From the NCBI GenBank assembly GCA_027623615.1, contig JAQBVH010000004.1, positions 1 through 18,904 on the forward strand: a stretch of DNA of 18,904 nucleotides, written 5' to 3'. Positions 6,486 through 14,345 of this stretch are shown piece by piece (position 1 is the first letter of the stretch; each line of letters opens with the position of its first letter). The notes below the pieces were generated by a model. That model searched no databases. It worked only from the letters and a program-made list of their open reading frames with translations, and was not told the DNA's origin. Origin of the DNA: Planctomycetota bacterium (GTDB lineage Bacteria > Planctomycetota > UBA1135 > GCA-002686595). The position numbers were made by a program, and so were the translations under genes.

Positions 6486-7772
6486 ATGAAGCTCGCCTTA
6501 ATCGCCCTAGTCCTGTCGTCCGCCCCCGGTCTGGCTCAACATCAGATCAAGGCCCGCAAGATCCTCAGCGCCCCGCGCGATGCGGGGGTCTATCACGTCG
6601 CGACCGGGACCTGGTCCCGGCCCAAGTCCCAGGCCTCGCTCGGGCCGGATGTAATCTACCGGGCCGATGCGCCGTCGGGATACTTCGGCGTGGGTTGGCA
6701 AGGGGATTGGGCGATGGACGAGGGCACCATGCCCGGACCGACCCATCCGAGGGGAGGCTCCCAAGAGTCGTACGTCATCGACGGGTTCGCGTTCTCGTAC
6801 TGCACGCTTGGGGCATCGGTGAAGTGGAAGTTCTTCTTCCTCGACAGCTACGTGTCTTGCGCCGGCCCCCAAGACTGTTCCTCGGTTGCTAGCCCGGTCT
6901 ATTCCTTGAACGCACCCGGCGCGGGCGCCTGCTGGACCGTGACTCTTGACCTCTCCGGAGGCCAGGAGTTCTGTCTCGAGGCCGACGGCGGCAGCTGCAA
7001 TCCCGGGTATCAAGGCGTCGGGGGTGGTCGGGACCATTTCGGAATCGCGCACGAGTTCTCCACGACCATGGGGCAGGCCACCGGACCGATTCTCGCCGGC
7101 TTCGACCCAGACTGGGCGCCAGCCGGGCAGGGGACTTGCTATGACGCCGCGCTGACTTGCGCTTCCGGCGCGAGCGGCTTGGGTGGACTTGACCAGTTCG
7201 AGGTCGCTGAGGGCGGGATCGGTCCCGGGTGCTACTCGTTCGGCGGCTACCTGGCGTCCTTCTCCGGCTGCGGGGGGCCGAGTCGCATTCCCGGCGCCCA
7301 GTTCGCCGCGACCCTGTTCACGGACTGCGCGGACTCTATCTGCGCTGATCCGTGTGGCGACCGCTATTGCCTGTCCGGACCCGACCAGGTCGGGGTCCTG
7401 ACGATCGACACCTGTGACCTGGCATCCGGAAGCGCGACGATCACTGCGACCCAGACCCAGAGCGTGAGGACCGCGTATCTTTGCGTTTCTGCAAACAACG
7501 GGGTGATCACCGATCCGCCGGGTGCGGTCGGTGACCTGTGCCTTGCAGGTGTTGGCCCGATCGGCCGATATGTGCGCGACCTGCGCTTCCCTAACGGCAG
7601 CGGGACCTGGTCGATCGACCTCATCTCCGACGCGACCGGTGCCGGCGTTGGCGCCTTACCGGACCCGCCCGGCGGCGTGCTCGCCTTTGGCGAGACCTGG
7701 CACTTCCAGGGGTGGGGTCGCGTCCCTGGGGGCAGCCGGTTCACGACAGCGTTGGAAGTGACCTTCCATTAG
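6486..7772 (+). CDS. Secreted Cys-rich hypothetical protein, planctomycete type
   Basis: 428 residues starting at an ATG with a clear GGAGG. Residues 1-17 form a signal peptide (MKLALIALVLSSAPGLA) with a likely cut before QHQ. The mature chain is rich in Gly, Ser, Pro, aromatic residues and about 20 cysteines, which suggests many disulfides in an exported protein. The last 110 residues or so (the CLAGVGPIGRY...GETWHFQGWGR region) resemble the C-terminal segment found in many secreted planctomycete proteins of unknown function, which I recall as a family pattern and cannot check here. No enzyme motif, membrane anchor or sorting tail is visible. It is divergent from the triple-thioredoxin gene across 214 bp, so a link to disulfide handling is tempting but unproven. 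The function is unknown. Confidence 0.8.
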   Translation: MKLALIALVLSSAPGLAQHQIKARKILSAPRDAGVYHVATGTWSRPKSQASLGPDVIYRADAPSGYFGVGWQGDWAMDEGTMPGPTHPRGGSQESYVIDGFAFSYCTLGASVKWKFFFLDSYVSCAGPQDCSSVASPVYSLNAPGAGACWTVTLDLSGGQEFCLEADGGSCNPGYQGVGGGRDHFGIAHEFSTTMGQATGPILAGFDPDWAPAGQGTCYDAALTCASGASGLGGLDQFEVAEGGIGPGCYSFGGYLASFSGCGGPSRIPGAQFAATLFTDCADSICADPCGDRYCLSGPDQVGVLTIDTCDLASGSATITATQTQSVRTAYLCVSANNGVITDPPGAVGDLCLAGVGPIGRYVRDLRFPNGSGTWSIDLISDATGAGVGALPDPPGGVLAFGETWHFQGWGRVPGGSRFTTALEVTFH

Positions 7773-7863
7773 GAGACCGCACGGTTCGGCGTGGGCCCGG
7801 TCAGGAGCACGCCGCAGTAGGCAGGACGCCGTCGGCTTTTTCTCGCTTCGTGCCGGCGCACCC

Positions 7864-7891
7864 GAGCTCCCACGCCGTGGCGTGGGAGCTC
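7864..7891. terminator. Strong GC-rich hairpin, likely bidirectional terminator
   Basis: GAGCTCCCACGCC (7864-7876) and GGCGTGGGAGCTC (7879-7891) are perfect 13-bp arms around a 2-nt centre (realistically a 4-nt or larger loop). The hairpin sits between the convergent secreted-protein gene (ends 7772) and ATP-grasp gene (stop at 7900-7902). There is no T-run on either side, so termination may rely on hairpin strength or Rho. A short T5 run at about 7838-7842 lies upstream with a poor stem. Confidence 0.6.
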
Positions 7892-7899
7892 ACCCTTGC

Positions 7900-9120
7900 T
7901 CAGCTCGCGTGGACCTTCAGGGTCTCGCCAACTCGGGTCATGAGGCCGCGCAGTTCGTCATAGTCGGGATGCTGCAGGCGCACCCAGGCGTTGGCCATGT
8001 AGCCGGCTTCGACACCTTGGGTCACGGAGCCCGGCCGCGGCAGGTGAGCGTCGATGACGCAGTCCGCGAGCTCTTCGAGGATCTGAGTGCCCTCGTAGTG
8101 CTGGATCCTCCCGTCGCCGCTGGGGCGCAGGGCGATCATGCCCGCCGACCGCGCCCGACTGGCCCTGGCCGGCGTGTCGCCGTGCACGAGCAGGCGCGCC
8201 CACTCCAGGTACAGGTCCAGGTCGTTCGCCGCCCCGTAGACGTCCCAAACGCGCACGCCGGGCGGACGGCAACCGATCTCGCTGAACTTCAGCCCCTTGG
8301 GCCCGAAGAACCACTCCATGTGGGTCGGGCTGGTGCCGATGCCCAGGGTCTCGATCACCTTCTGACCCAGCGCTCGCACCTGGGTGTACTCGTCCGAGGA
8401 GTCGATGCGGTTCGAGGTGATGATCTGCGGCGAGACCCAGCGCGTGCGCATCGCCTCGAGCACGCCCGGGTAGTAGTGGGCCACGAAGTCGTGCACGACG
8501 CGGCCGTCGACGCAGAGGGTGTCGTAGATCGCCTCGTGCCCCTCGACGAATTCCTCGATCGCAGTGGGCCTGCCCCGGTCGAGACCGCAGTCGATGATCG
8601 CTTGCTCGAGCTGCTCGTCGTCGTCGACCTTGAAGGTCCCCGATGCCCCCGCCGCATCACGGGGCTTGAGGATCAAGGGGTAGCCTTCCTGGGCAGCGAA
8701 GGCGCGCGCCTCCTCGGCTGAGCTCGCGCCGATCGAGTTCGCGCAGGGGACACCCGCCGCGCGCAGGGCCTCCTTCATGGCTGGCTTGTCGCGGCACAGG
8801 AAGGCGGTGCGCTCGCTCGTCCCAGGGATCTCGCAGCGCTCGCGCACCCGGGCGCAGGGCAGCACGTGGGCCTCGACCGTCGCCTCGAGCCGGTCGACCC
8901 ACTCGCGGGCCTGGCAGCGACGCACGGCCTGCTCGAGGGAAGGCTCATGGGTTACCGACGGCACGCGCTCGTAGCCGTAGAGCCACGACTGCAGGTCGGG
9001 GTCGAGGGCCTCGCGCGCGCCCTCGCCGATGCCGGTGACGCGGGCGCCGACGGCGGCCAGGGCGCGGACGTGCTCCCGTTGGTTGGCAGGGAATCCCGGT
9101 TCGAGGAAGAGGACGTGCAC
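7900..9120 (-). CDS. ATP-grasp family ligase, substrate unknown
   Basis: 406 residues from a GTG at 9120. The N-terminal pre-grasp domain (1-105) opens with MHVLFLEPGFP, a Rossmann-like strand and loop. The ATP-grasp core carries LILKP with Lys152, a glycine-rich loop AAGASGT at 156-162, the adenine-contact region EEFVEG at 189-194, HMEW at 267-270, and the Mg-binding FSEIGCRPPG at 279-288. The overall form is that of biotin-carboxylase-like or carbamoyl-phosphate-synthase-like ATP-grasp ligases, which join a carboxylate to an amine or thiol through an acyl phosphate. The gene lies 50 nt downstream of glgA on the same strand and is probably co-transcribed, although a TAGAAT hexamer at 9160-9165 (minus strand) could give it its own promoter. 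There is no SD before the GTG. The substrate cannot be told from sequence. Confidence 0.9.
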   Translation of the reverse strand: MHVLFLEPGFPANQREHVRALAAVGARVTGIGEGAREALDPDLQSWLYGYERVPSVTHEPSLEQAVRRCQAREWVDRLEATVEAHVLPCARVRERCEIPGTSERTAFLCRDKPAMKEALRAAGVPCANSIGASSAEEARAFAAQEGYPLILKPRDAAGASGTFKVDDDEQLEQAIIDCGLDRGRPTAIEEFVEGHEAIYDTLCVDGRVVHDFVAHYYPGVLEAMRTRWVSPQIITSNRIDSSDEYTQVRALGQKVIETLGIGTSPTHMEWFFGPKGLKFSEIGCRPPGVRVWDVYGAANDLDLYLEWARLLVHGDTPARASRARSAGMIALRPSGDGRIQHYEGTQILEELADCVIDAHLPRPGSVTQGVEAGYMANAWVRLQHPDYDELRGLMTRVGETLKVHAS

Positions 9121-9170
9121 GGAGGAAGTTCGATGGGGGAGCGGTGGGCGGAGGAAGGGATTCTAAACAG

Positions 9171-10622
9171 CTACAGCTCGGGCAGCCGGCGGAACAGGTC
9201 CTCGTAGGCGCCGATCTGGTTCTCCCAGGAGAAGTCCCGCTCCATCGCGTTGCGCTGGATGCGCAGGAACAGGTCTGGCTGGCGGTAGAGGGAGATGGCG
9301 TGCTCGAGCGCGCCGAGCAACGCGTGGCTGGAGAAGTCGTCGAAGACGATGCCCGTGCCCGTGCCGGCGCCCGGCTCGATCGGTTCGACCGTGTCCGCCA
9401 GCCCGCCGGTGCGGCGCACGATCGGCAGGGTGCCGTAGCGCAGGCTGTACATCTGGTTCAGCCCGCACGGCTCGAAGCGCGAGGGCATCAGGAACAGATC
9501 ACTGCCAGCTTCGATCAGGTGCGAGAGGGGCTCGTCGTAGCCGCGCCAGAAGCCGACCTTGGTCGGAAACGTCTCCTGCAGCCAGTGGAAGTAGCTCTCG
9601 TAGCGGTCTTCGCCGCTGCCCAGGATCACGAAGCGCAGGTCCTCGCGGTGCAGCAGCACCGGCAGGGCGTCGGGCACCAGCTCGAAGCCCTTCTGCGGCG
9701 TGAGGCGCGAGACGCAGCCGAGCACGGGCACGTCGAGGTCCTCGGTCGCCAGACCGAAGCGCTCGAAGAGGGCGCGCTTGCACTCGCGCTTGCCGGACAG
9801 GTCGCTCGCGTCGTAGTGCGCGGGCAGGTGAGGGTCGCTCGCGGGGTCCCACTCGTCGACGTCGATCCCGTTCGGGATGCCGATCAGGTGGTCGGCGCGC
9901 GCCCGCAGGAGACCCTCGAGACCTTCTCCGTACTCCTCACCCTGGATCTGGTGGGAGTAGGTGTGGCTGACCGTGGAGATCGCGGTCGCGTAGAGGATGC
10001 CGGTCTCCATGAAGGAGAAGTACCCCTCGTCCAGATGCTCCTGGTGCAGGAGGTCTCGGCGGTCGTCCAGGCCCAGCGCTGTCGTCATGTGGGCCGGGAA
10101 CTTGCCCTGGTAGGCCAGGTTGTGGATCGTCAGCACGCTGCGCGTGTTCGCGAAGAGCTGGTCCCACTCGTAAGCCGTGCGTAGGTACAGCGGCGCCAGC
10201 GCCGTGTGCCAGTCGTGGGCGTGCATCACGTCCGGCGCGAAGCCCTCCCGTTGGCAGACCTCGAAGGCGGCCTTGGTCAGGGCGGCGAAGCGGAAGGCGT
10301 CCTCCTCATCGCCGCGGTAGAGAGCCTCTCCGCCGTACAGGTCGGGCGCGTCGATGCAGCGCACGGCGACGTTCGAGTCCGGCAGGTCCGTCAGGCGAAC
10401 GCGAGCCTGATAGTGGCGTTCGCCCACTCTCAGCTCGAGGTCCGTGCCCGTGTCCTTGAAGGGCAGCTCGCGCATGCGCCCGTAGAGGGGCATCACGAGG
10501 CGCACCTCGTGCCCCGCGCGGTCCAGGTGCCGCGCGAGAGCTGCGACGACGTCAGCCAGGCCACCGGCCTTGGCGAAGGGAGTGACCTCGGCGGCGACCA
10601 GGCAGATGCGGAGAGGGGCCAT
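9171..10622 (-). CDS. glgA: Glycogen synthase GlgA (ADP-glucose, GT5)
   Basis: Transfers glucose from ADP-glucose to the growing alpha-1,4-glucan in the cytoplasm. The 483 residues fit the bacterial GT5 length. The N-terminal signature TPFAKAGGLADVV (14-26) contains the ADP-glucose-binding K-x-G-G-L. The N-terminal half also has HAHDWHTAL, and the C-terminal half has SRLTPQKG, SRFEPCGLNQMY from residue 381 (catalytic Glu384 region) and RRTGGLADTV. All these are standard GlgA landmarks, so the enzyme should be active. Starch and glycogen synthases share them; a bacterial GlgA is the simple reading. No glgB, glgC or glgP is in the window. The ATG at 10622 has no SD but a -10-like TAGAAT 6 nt upstream. 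Confidence 0.97.
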   Translation of the reverse strand: MAPLRICLVAAEVTPFAKAGGLADVVAALARHLDRAGHEVRLVMPLYGRMRELPFKDTGTDLELRVGERHYQARVRLTDLPDSNVAVRCIDAPDLYGGEALYRGDEEDAFRFAALTKAAFEVCQREGFAPDVMHAHDWHTALAPLYLRTAYEWDQLFANTRSVLTIHNLAYQGKFPAHMTTALGLDDRRDLLHQEHLDEGYFSFMETGILYATAISTVSHTYSHQIQGEEYGEGLEGLLRARADHLIGIPNGIDVDEWDPASDPHLPAHYDASDLSGKRECKRALFERFGLATEDLDVPVLGCVSRLTPQKGFELVPDALPVLLHREDLRFVILGSGEDRYESYFHWLQETFPTKVGFWRGYDEPLSHLIEAGSDLFLMPSRFEPCGLNQMYSLRYGTLPIVRRTGGLADTVEPIEPGAGTGTGIVFDDFSSHALLGALEHAISLYRQPDLFLRIQRNAMERDFSWENQIGAYEDLFRRLPEL

Positions 10623-10628
10623 GGCTGG

Positions 10629-10656
10629 ATTCTAGCCAGGGACGAACCGGGACCAA
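10629..10656 (-). promoter_or_regulatory. Putative leaderless promoter of glgA
   Basis: On the minus strand, TTGGTC (10651-10656) is followed by a 16-bp spacer, TAGAAT (10629-10634), 6 nt and then the ATG of glgA at 10622. The -10 matches TATAAT in five of six positions. The spacing to the start codon predicts an mRNA that begins at or next to the ATG. Confidence 0.55.
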
Positions 10657-10715
10657 ACCGCATCCACGGGACTCGGCGAGCCGAACCGCTGCACGGACCG
10701 GAACCCAGCACCCTC

Positions 10716-11960
10716 ATGACACTACTCCTCGCCCCCCTCGCGCTCGCGGCCATGCTGGCCCCGCCCGTTCTCCAGGACGAATCGACGTCCGCGCCGGACT
10801 GGGCACAGTGGCGTGGACCGACGCGCGACGGGTCCTGCACGGGCCCTGCCTGGCCGGCCGAGCTGAAAGAGGACTCGTTGGAGCGCCTGTGGCGCGTGGA
10901 GATGGGCCCGAGTTATGCGAGCCCGATCGTCGCTGGCGACCGGGTCTTCACCGTGGAGACCAGCGGCGAGCAGGATGAGGTCGTGCGCGCCTTGGATCGC
11001 GGCACCGGAGAGCAGCTGTGGGAGACGACCTGGAAGGGGTCCATGAAGGTGCCCTTCTTCGCGAAACGCAACGGCTCCTGGGTCCGTTCGACCCCCGCCT
11101 ACGACGGCGAGTACCTCTACGTCGGCGGCATACGCGACCGCCTGGTCTGTCTGGCGGGCGCGACCGGCAAGGTGCGCTGGGACGTCGACTTCCTCGAGCG
11201 CGACGGGAAGGGCCTGCCCGACTTCGGGATGGTCTGCTCACCGCTGATCGATGGGGAGCACCTGTACATCCAGGCCGGAGGCGCACTGGCCAAGCTGGAC
11301 AAGACGACCGGCGAGACGATCTGGCGCGGTCTCGAGGACAGCGGAGGGATGGACAGCCCCTTCTCCTCGCCCGTGATCGCGGAGCTACACGGCACTCGAC
11401 AGCTGCTCATCTCGACCCGTGAGTCCCTGTGTGGGGTCGACCTCGAGACTGGCGGACTCCTCTGGGAGGCCCCGATCAAGACCTTCCGCGGGATGAACAT
11501 CCTGACTCCCACTGCGGTGGGCGACGCGGTGTTCACGTCGGCCTACGGGGGTCGTAGCCAGCTGCTCGAGCCCGAGAAGGGTGAGGAGGGGTGGAGCGTC
11601 AGCCAGTCCTGGGAGTCGCGGCCGCGCGGCTACATGACCTCCCCGGTCGTGATCGACGGGTACGCCTACCTCTATCTGCAGTCGAACCGCTTCTCCTGCG
11701 TGCGGCTGTCCGACGGGGAGGTGGGCTGGATCTCCGAGCCGATGGGGGACGAGTACTGGTCGCTGGTCAGCCAGGGGGACCGGATCCTGGCACTGACCCA
11801 CTCCGGTGAGCTGCTCCTGATCCAGGCCGATCCCAGCGAGTACCGCGAGCTCGGGCGGGTGACCGTCGCCGAGCAGGAGACCTGGGCCCACCTGGGTGTG
11901 AGCGGGGACGAGCTTTTCGTCCGCGAACTCGAAGCGATGACCGTTTACCGCTGGAGATAG
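10716..11960 (+). CDS. Secreted PQQ-like beta-propeller protein
   Basis: 414 residues from the ATG at 10716, chosen because it opens a signal peptide (MTLLLAPLALAAMLAPPVL) after a 93-bp gap to glgA; the longer frame runs antisense into glgA. Residues 28-39 read DWAQWRGPTRDG, a typical opening of planctomycete PQQ-repeat proteins. Propeller blades show the A-x-D-x-x-T-G-x-x-x-W tryptophan motif, for example ALDRGTGEQLW, CLAGATGKVRW, KLDKTTGETIW and GVDLETGGLLW. No PQQ-dependent dehydrogenase active site is evident, so it is more likely a BamB-like scaffold or binding protein than an enzyme. Its stop is only 4 nt before the start of a B12-binding radical SAM gene, so it probably heads that operon. 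It could also be an unrelated upstream gene sharing the transcript. Confidence 0.9.
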   Translation: MTLLLAPLALAAMLAPPVLQDESTSAPDWAQWRGPTRDGSCTGPAWPAELKEDSLERLWRVEMGPSYASPIVAGDRVFTVETSGEQDEVVRALDRGTGEQLWETTWKGSMKVPFFAKRNGSWVRSTPAYDGEYLYVGGIRDRLVCLAGATGKVRWDVDFLERDGKGLPDFGMVCSPLIDGEHLYIQAGGALAKLDKTTGETIWRGLEDSGGMDSPFSSPVIAELHGTRQLLISTRESLCGVDLETGGLLWEAPIKTFRGMNILTPTAVGDAVFTSAYGGRSQLLEPEKGEEGWSVSQSWESRPRGYMTSPVVIDGYAYLYLQSNRFSCVRLSDGEVGWISEPMGDEYWSLVSQGDRILALTHSGELLLIQADPSEYRELGRVTVAEQETWAHLGVSGDELFVRELEAMTVYRWR

Positions 11961-11964
11961 ACCT

Positions 11965-13455
11965 GTGCGCATCCTTCTGGTTCAACCGGCCCCCTTCGAG
12001 GGCGGCCGCATCGGTCTCGAGAACGTCCTCTGGCTCAGCGAGCCGGCAGCGCTGACCGCCGTCGCCGCGATGATCGGGGACGAACACGAGGTGCGAATCC
12101 TCGACATGCGCCTGGAGGAGGCGGACCAGCTCCCGCGCGTGCTGGCGACCTTCCGCCCGGAACTGGTCGGGGTGACCTGCATGACGACGGACGCCTATCA
12201 GGCCCAGGCGATCCTGCATTGCGCCAGGTCGACACTGGGCGGCGGGGTCTTCACGGTCCTGGGTGGGCACCACCCGACCCTCTGTCCCGAGGAACACGAC
12301 TTGCCCGAGATCGACGCGATCGTGCTGGGCGAGGGCGAGGACACCTTCCGAGAGCTCGTGCTGCACCTGAGCGAGGGCGGCGACCGCGAGCGGCTCGACC
12401 ACATCGATGGGCTCGCCTTTCGACGCGGGCAGGAGCGCGTGACCACCGCGAAGCGCTCCCAGGCCCGGCAGCTGGACGAATTCCCGGCGCCAGCGCGGCA
12501 CCTGCTCGGGGACTACCGCAGTGAGTACTTCTTCGCCTCTGCGGCTGGCATGGTCTCGATCCAGACCAGCCGCGGCTGCGCGTTCGACTGTAACTTCTGC
12601 GCGATCTGGGAGTTCTACGAGCGCAAGGTGCGCTTTCTCTCCGCGAAGGGCATCGCCGATCGGATGGAGGAGAGCGAGGAGAAGTTCGTCTTCTTCCTCG
12701 ACGACAACTTCCTGACGCGGCCCCAGCGCCTGGTCGAGCTCTGCGACGAGATCGAGCGACGCAAGATCAAGAAGTACTGGCTGATCCAGGGCCGCACGGA
12801 CTTCGTGGTCGAGAACCCTGAGCTCGTCCGACGCATGCGCGACTGCGGCCTGATGATGGTCCTCTCGGGCTACGAGACCAACGACGAGGGCACCCTCGAC
12901 GCCCTGCGCAAGGACAACACCCGCGCGAACAACCTGGCCGCGGCGGCCATGCTCAACGACCTGTCGATCATGACCACCGGGATCTTCATGGCGCATCCCG
13001 ACTTCGAGCCTGAGGACTTCGACGCCCTCTACGCCGCGATCAACGAGATGAAGATCACGATCCCCCTGGTCGTGATCCACATGCCCCTGCCGGGCACGCA
13101 GAGCTATCGCGAGAACCGGGATCAGCTGCTGACCGAGGATGCGCGCATGTTCGACCTACTCCACGCGGTCACGCCCACCCGTCTGCCGCGGGCCGAGTTC
13201 TATCAGCACTACGCCCGCTGGAACGACGCGACCATGTCTGCCACCGACCGCTCCCTGAGCTGGCGCTTCCTGGCGCGCCGTCCGCGCATGATCCTCGCCT
13301 TGAGGCGCGGCCTGAAGACCTTCGCGAAGCGGCGCGATATCCTGCGTGCGACCCTTCGCGATCCTGAGACCTACCTGCGGGACGAGGAGCAGATCCTCCA
13401 TGACCGGCCCCTGAGCCGTTCCTCCTCCCGGCAGACGGACCTGGTGGCCTCATGA
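11965..13455 (+). CDS. B12-binding radical SAM protein, HpnR-like
   Basis: 496 residues from a GTG at 11965, with GGAG (11953-11956) inside the end of the gene before. Residues 1-140 form a cobalamin-binding Rossmann domain (MRILLVQPAP start; VLGGHHPTLCPEE at 98-110; LGEGEDTF at 121-128). The radical SAM core has C205-x3-C209-x2-C212 (CAFDCNFC) followed by AIWEFYERK, then FFLDDNFL at 243-250 and PLPGT at 374-378. The C-terminal region contains TPTRLPRAEFYQHY at 403-416, which together with the WEFY after the cluster resembles the hopanoid C-3 methylase HpnR as I remember it. The family transfers methyl groups to unactivated carbons through methylcobalamin, but the substrate here is unknown and no hopanoid gene is nearby. 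It is cytoplasmic or membrane-associated, with a basic tail. It overlaps the next gene by 4 bp (ATGA). Confidence 0.92.
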   Translation: MRILLVQPAPFEGGRIGLENVLWLSEPAALTAVAAMIGDEHEVRILDMRLEEADQLPRVLATFRPELVGVTCMTTDAYQAQAILHCARSTLGGGVFTVLGGHHPTLCPEEHDLPEIDAIVLGEGEDTFRELVLHLSEGGDRERLDHIDGLAFRRGQERVTTAKRSQARQLDEFPAPARHLLGDYRSEYFFASAAGMVSIQTSRGCAFDCNFCAIWEFYERKVRFLSAKGIADRMEESEEKFVFFLDDNFLTRPQRLVELCDEIERRKIKKYWLIQGRTDFVVENPELVRRMRDCGLMMVLSGYETNDEGTLDALRKDNTRANNLAAAAMLNDLSIMTTGIFMAHPDFEPEDFDALYAAINEMKITIPLVVIHMPLPGTQSYRENRDQLLTEDARMFDLLHAVTPTRLPRAEFYQHYARWNDATMSATDRSLSWRFLARRPRMILALRRGLKTFAKRRDILRATLRDPETYLRDEEQILHDRPLSRSSSRQTDLVAS

Positions 13456-14345
13456 TCGTGTCCAACACGGCTCCGGGTTTCACCGAGGGCCTGTCCCCCT
13501 GGCTGTCCGATCTCCGCGCGGAGGTGGAGTCCCACCCGGGAGTCAACCACTTGCTCCTGTCGCGCCTGGCCACCGGTCGCTACACCAAGAGCGACTACCA
13601 GGTCTTTGGTCTGCAGCACTATCCGATGGTGGGGAACTTCACCCGCTACATGGAGCTCCTGCTCCTGCGGGCACCTTCCTCGGAGCAGAAGCTCTGGCTG
13701 GCCAAGGTCCTGGTGGACGAATACGGCGAGGGATCGGACGGGGATGACCACGCCACGCTCTACCTCGACTACCTGCACAAGCTCGGCATGCCCGAGGGAC
13801 TCGAGCACACGACCGCACTCGTGCCCGAGGTCTGGGAGTTCATCGGCGTGCACCTGCGTCTGTGCCGCGAGGAGCCATTCCTGGTCGGTCTCGGCGCGCT
13901 CGGTCCGGGGCACGAGTGGGCCATCCCGAAGATGTTCCACCAGATCATCCCGGGGCTCGAGCGAGCTGGGGTCTCCTACGACGACCGCATGTACTTCGAC
14001 CTGCACACCGAGCAGGACATCGAGCATGCCAGCTGGATGGCGCAGGCCCTCGAGCAGCTCGGTACCAACGAGGAGGCGCGCGCGCAGGTGCGCCGCGGCG
14101 CACTCCTGTCCCTCGGCACGCGCTTCCGGTTCTGGACCGGCGTCGAGCGTCACATCGTGGCCCGCCGTCAGCCGACCTCGATCGAGGCGGTAAGGCGTGG
14201 GCTGATCGGTCGTCGGCGGCCCGAGAACATCCGCAGCGGCGGTGACCTCGGCCAGCTGCGCGCGGCCGTCGAGAACACTCTGGTGGGTCGCCCTTGGCCG
14301 GTCCCGCTGCCCTCCGACAAGGTCCTGCTCGAGGTTGCCCCGTGA
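13452..14345 (+). CDS. Heme-oxygenase-like diiron oxidase (HDO family)
   Basis: 297 residues, all-helical. The putative iron ligands are Glu90, His100, Glu155, His185, Asp189 and His192. The last three form H-x3-D-x2-H (HTEQDIEH, 185-192), the hallmark of heme-oxygenase-like diiron oxidases such as SznF, UndA, BesC and CADD. The spacings Glu90 to His100 (10) and Glu155 to His185 (30) match those I recall for the SznF HDO domain. These enzymes use O2 for N-oxygenation, C-C cleavage or desaturation. The shared fold (TenA, PqqC) makes a non-iron role possible, but the complete ligand set argues against it. The gene starts on the stop of one radical SAM gene (ATGA) and ends on the start of another (GTGA), so all three should act together. 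The tail (about 235-297) looks disordered and basic. The product is unknown. Confidence 0.86.
   Translation: MIVSNTAPGFTEGLSPWLSDLRAEVESHPGVNHLLLSRLATGRYTKSDYQVFGLQHYPMVGNFTRYMELLLLRAPSSEQKLWLAKVLVDEYGEGSDGDDHATLYLDYLHKLGMPEGLEHTTALVPEVWEFIGVHLRLCREEPFLVGLGALGPGHEWAIPKMFHQIIPGLERAGVSYDDRMYFDLHTEQDIEHASWMAQALEQLGTNEEARAQVRRGALLSLGTRFRFWTGVERHIVARRQPTSIEAVRRGLIGRRRPENIRSGGDLGQLRAAVENTLVGRPWPVPLPSDKVLLEVAP

Noticed and set aside
11767..13080. 437-codon minus-strand frame opposite the PQQ and first radical SAM genes
   Set aside because: Spans the junction of two well-supported plus genes and its composition is typical of antisense frames in GC-rich DNA.
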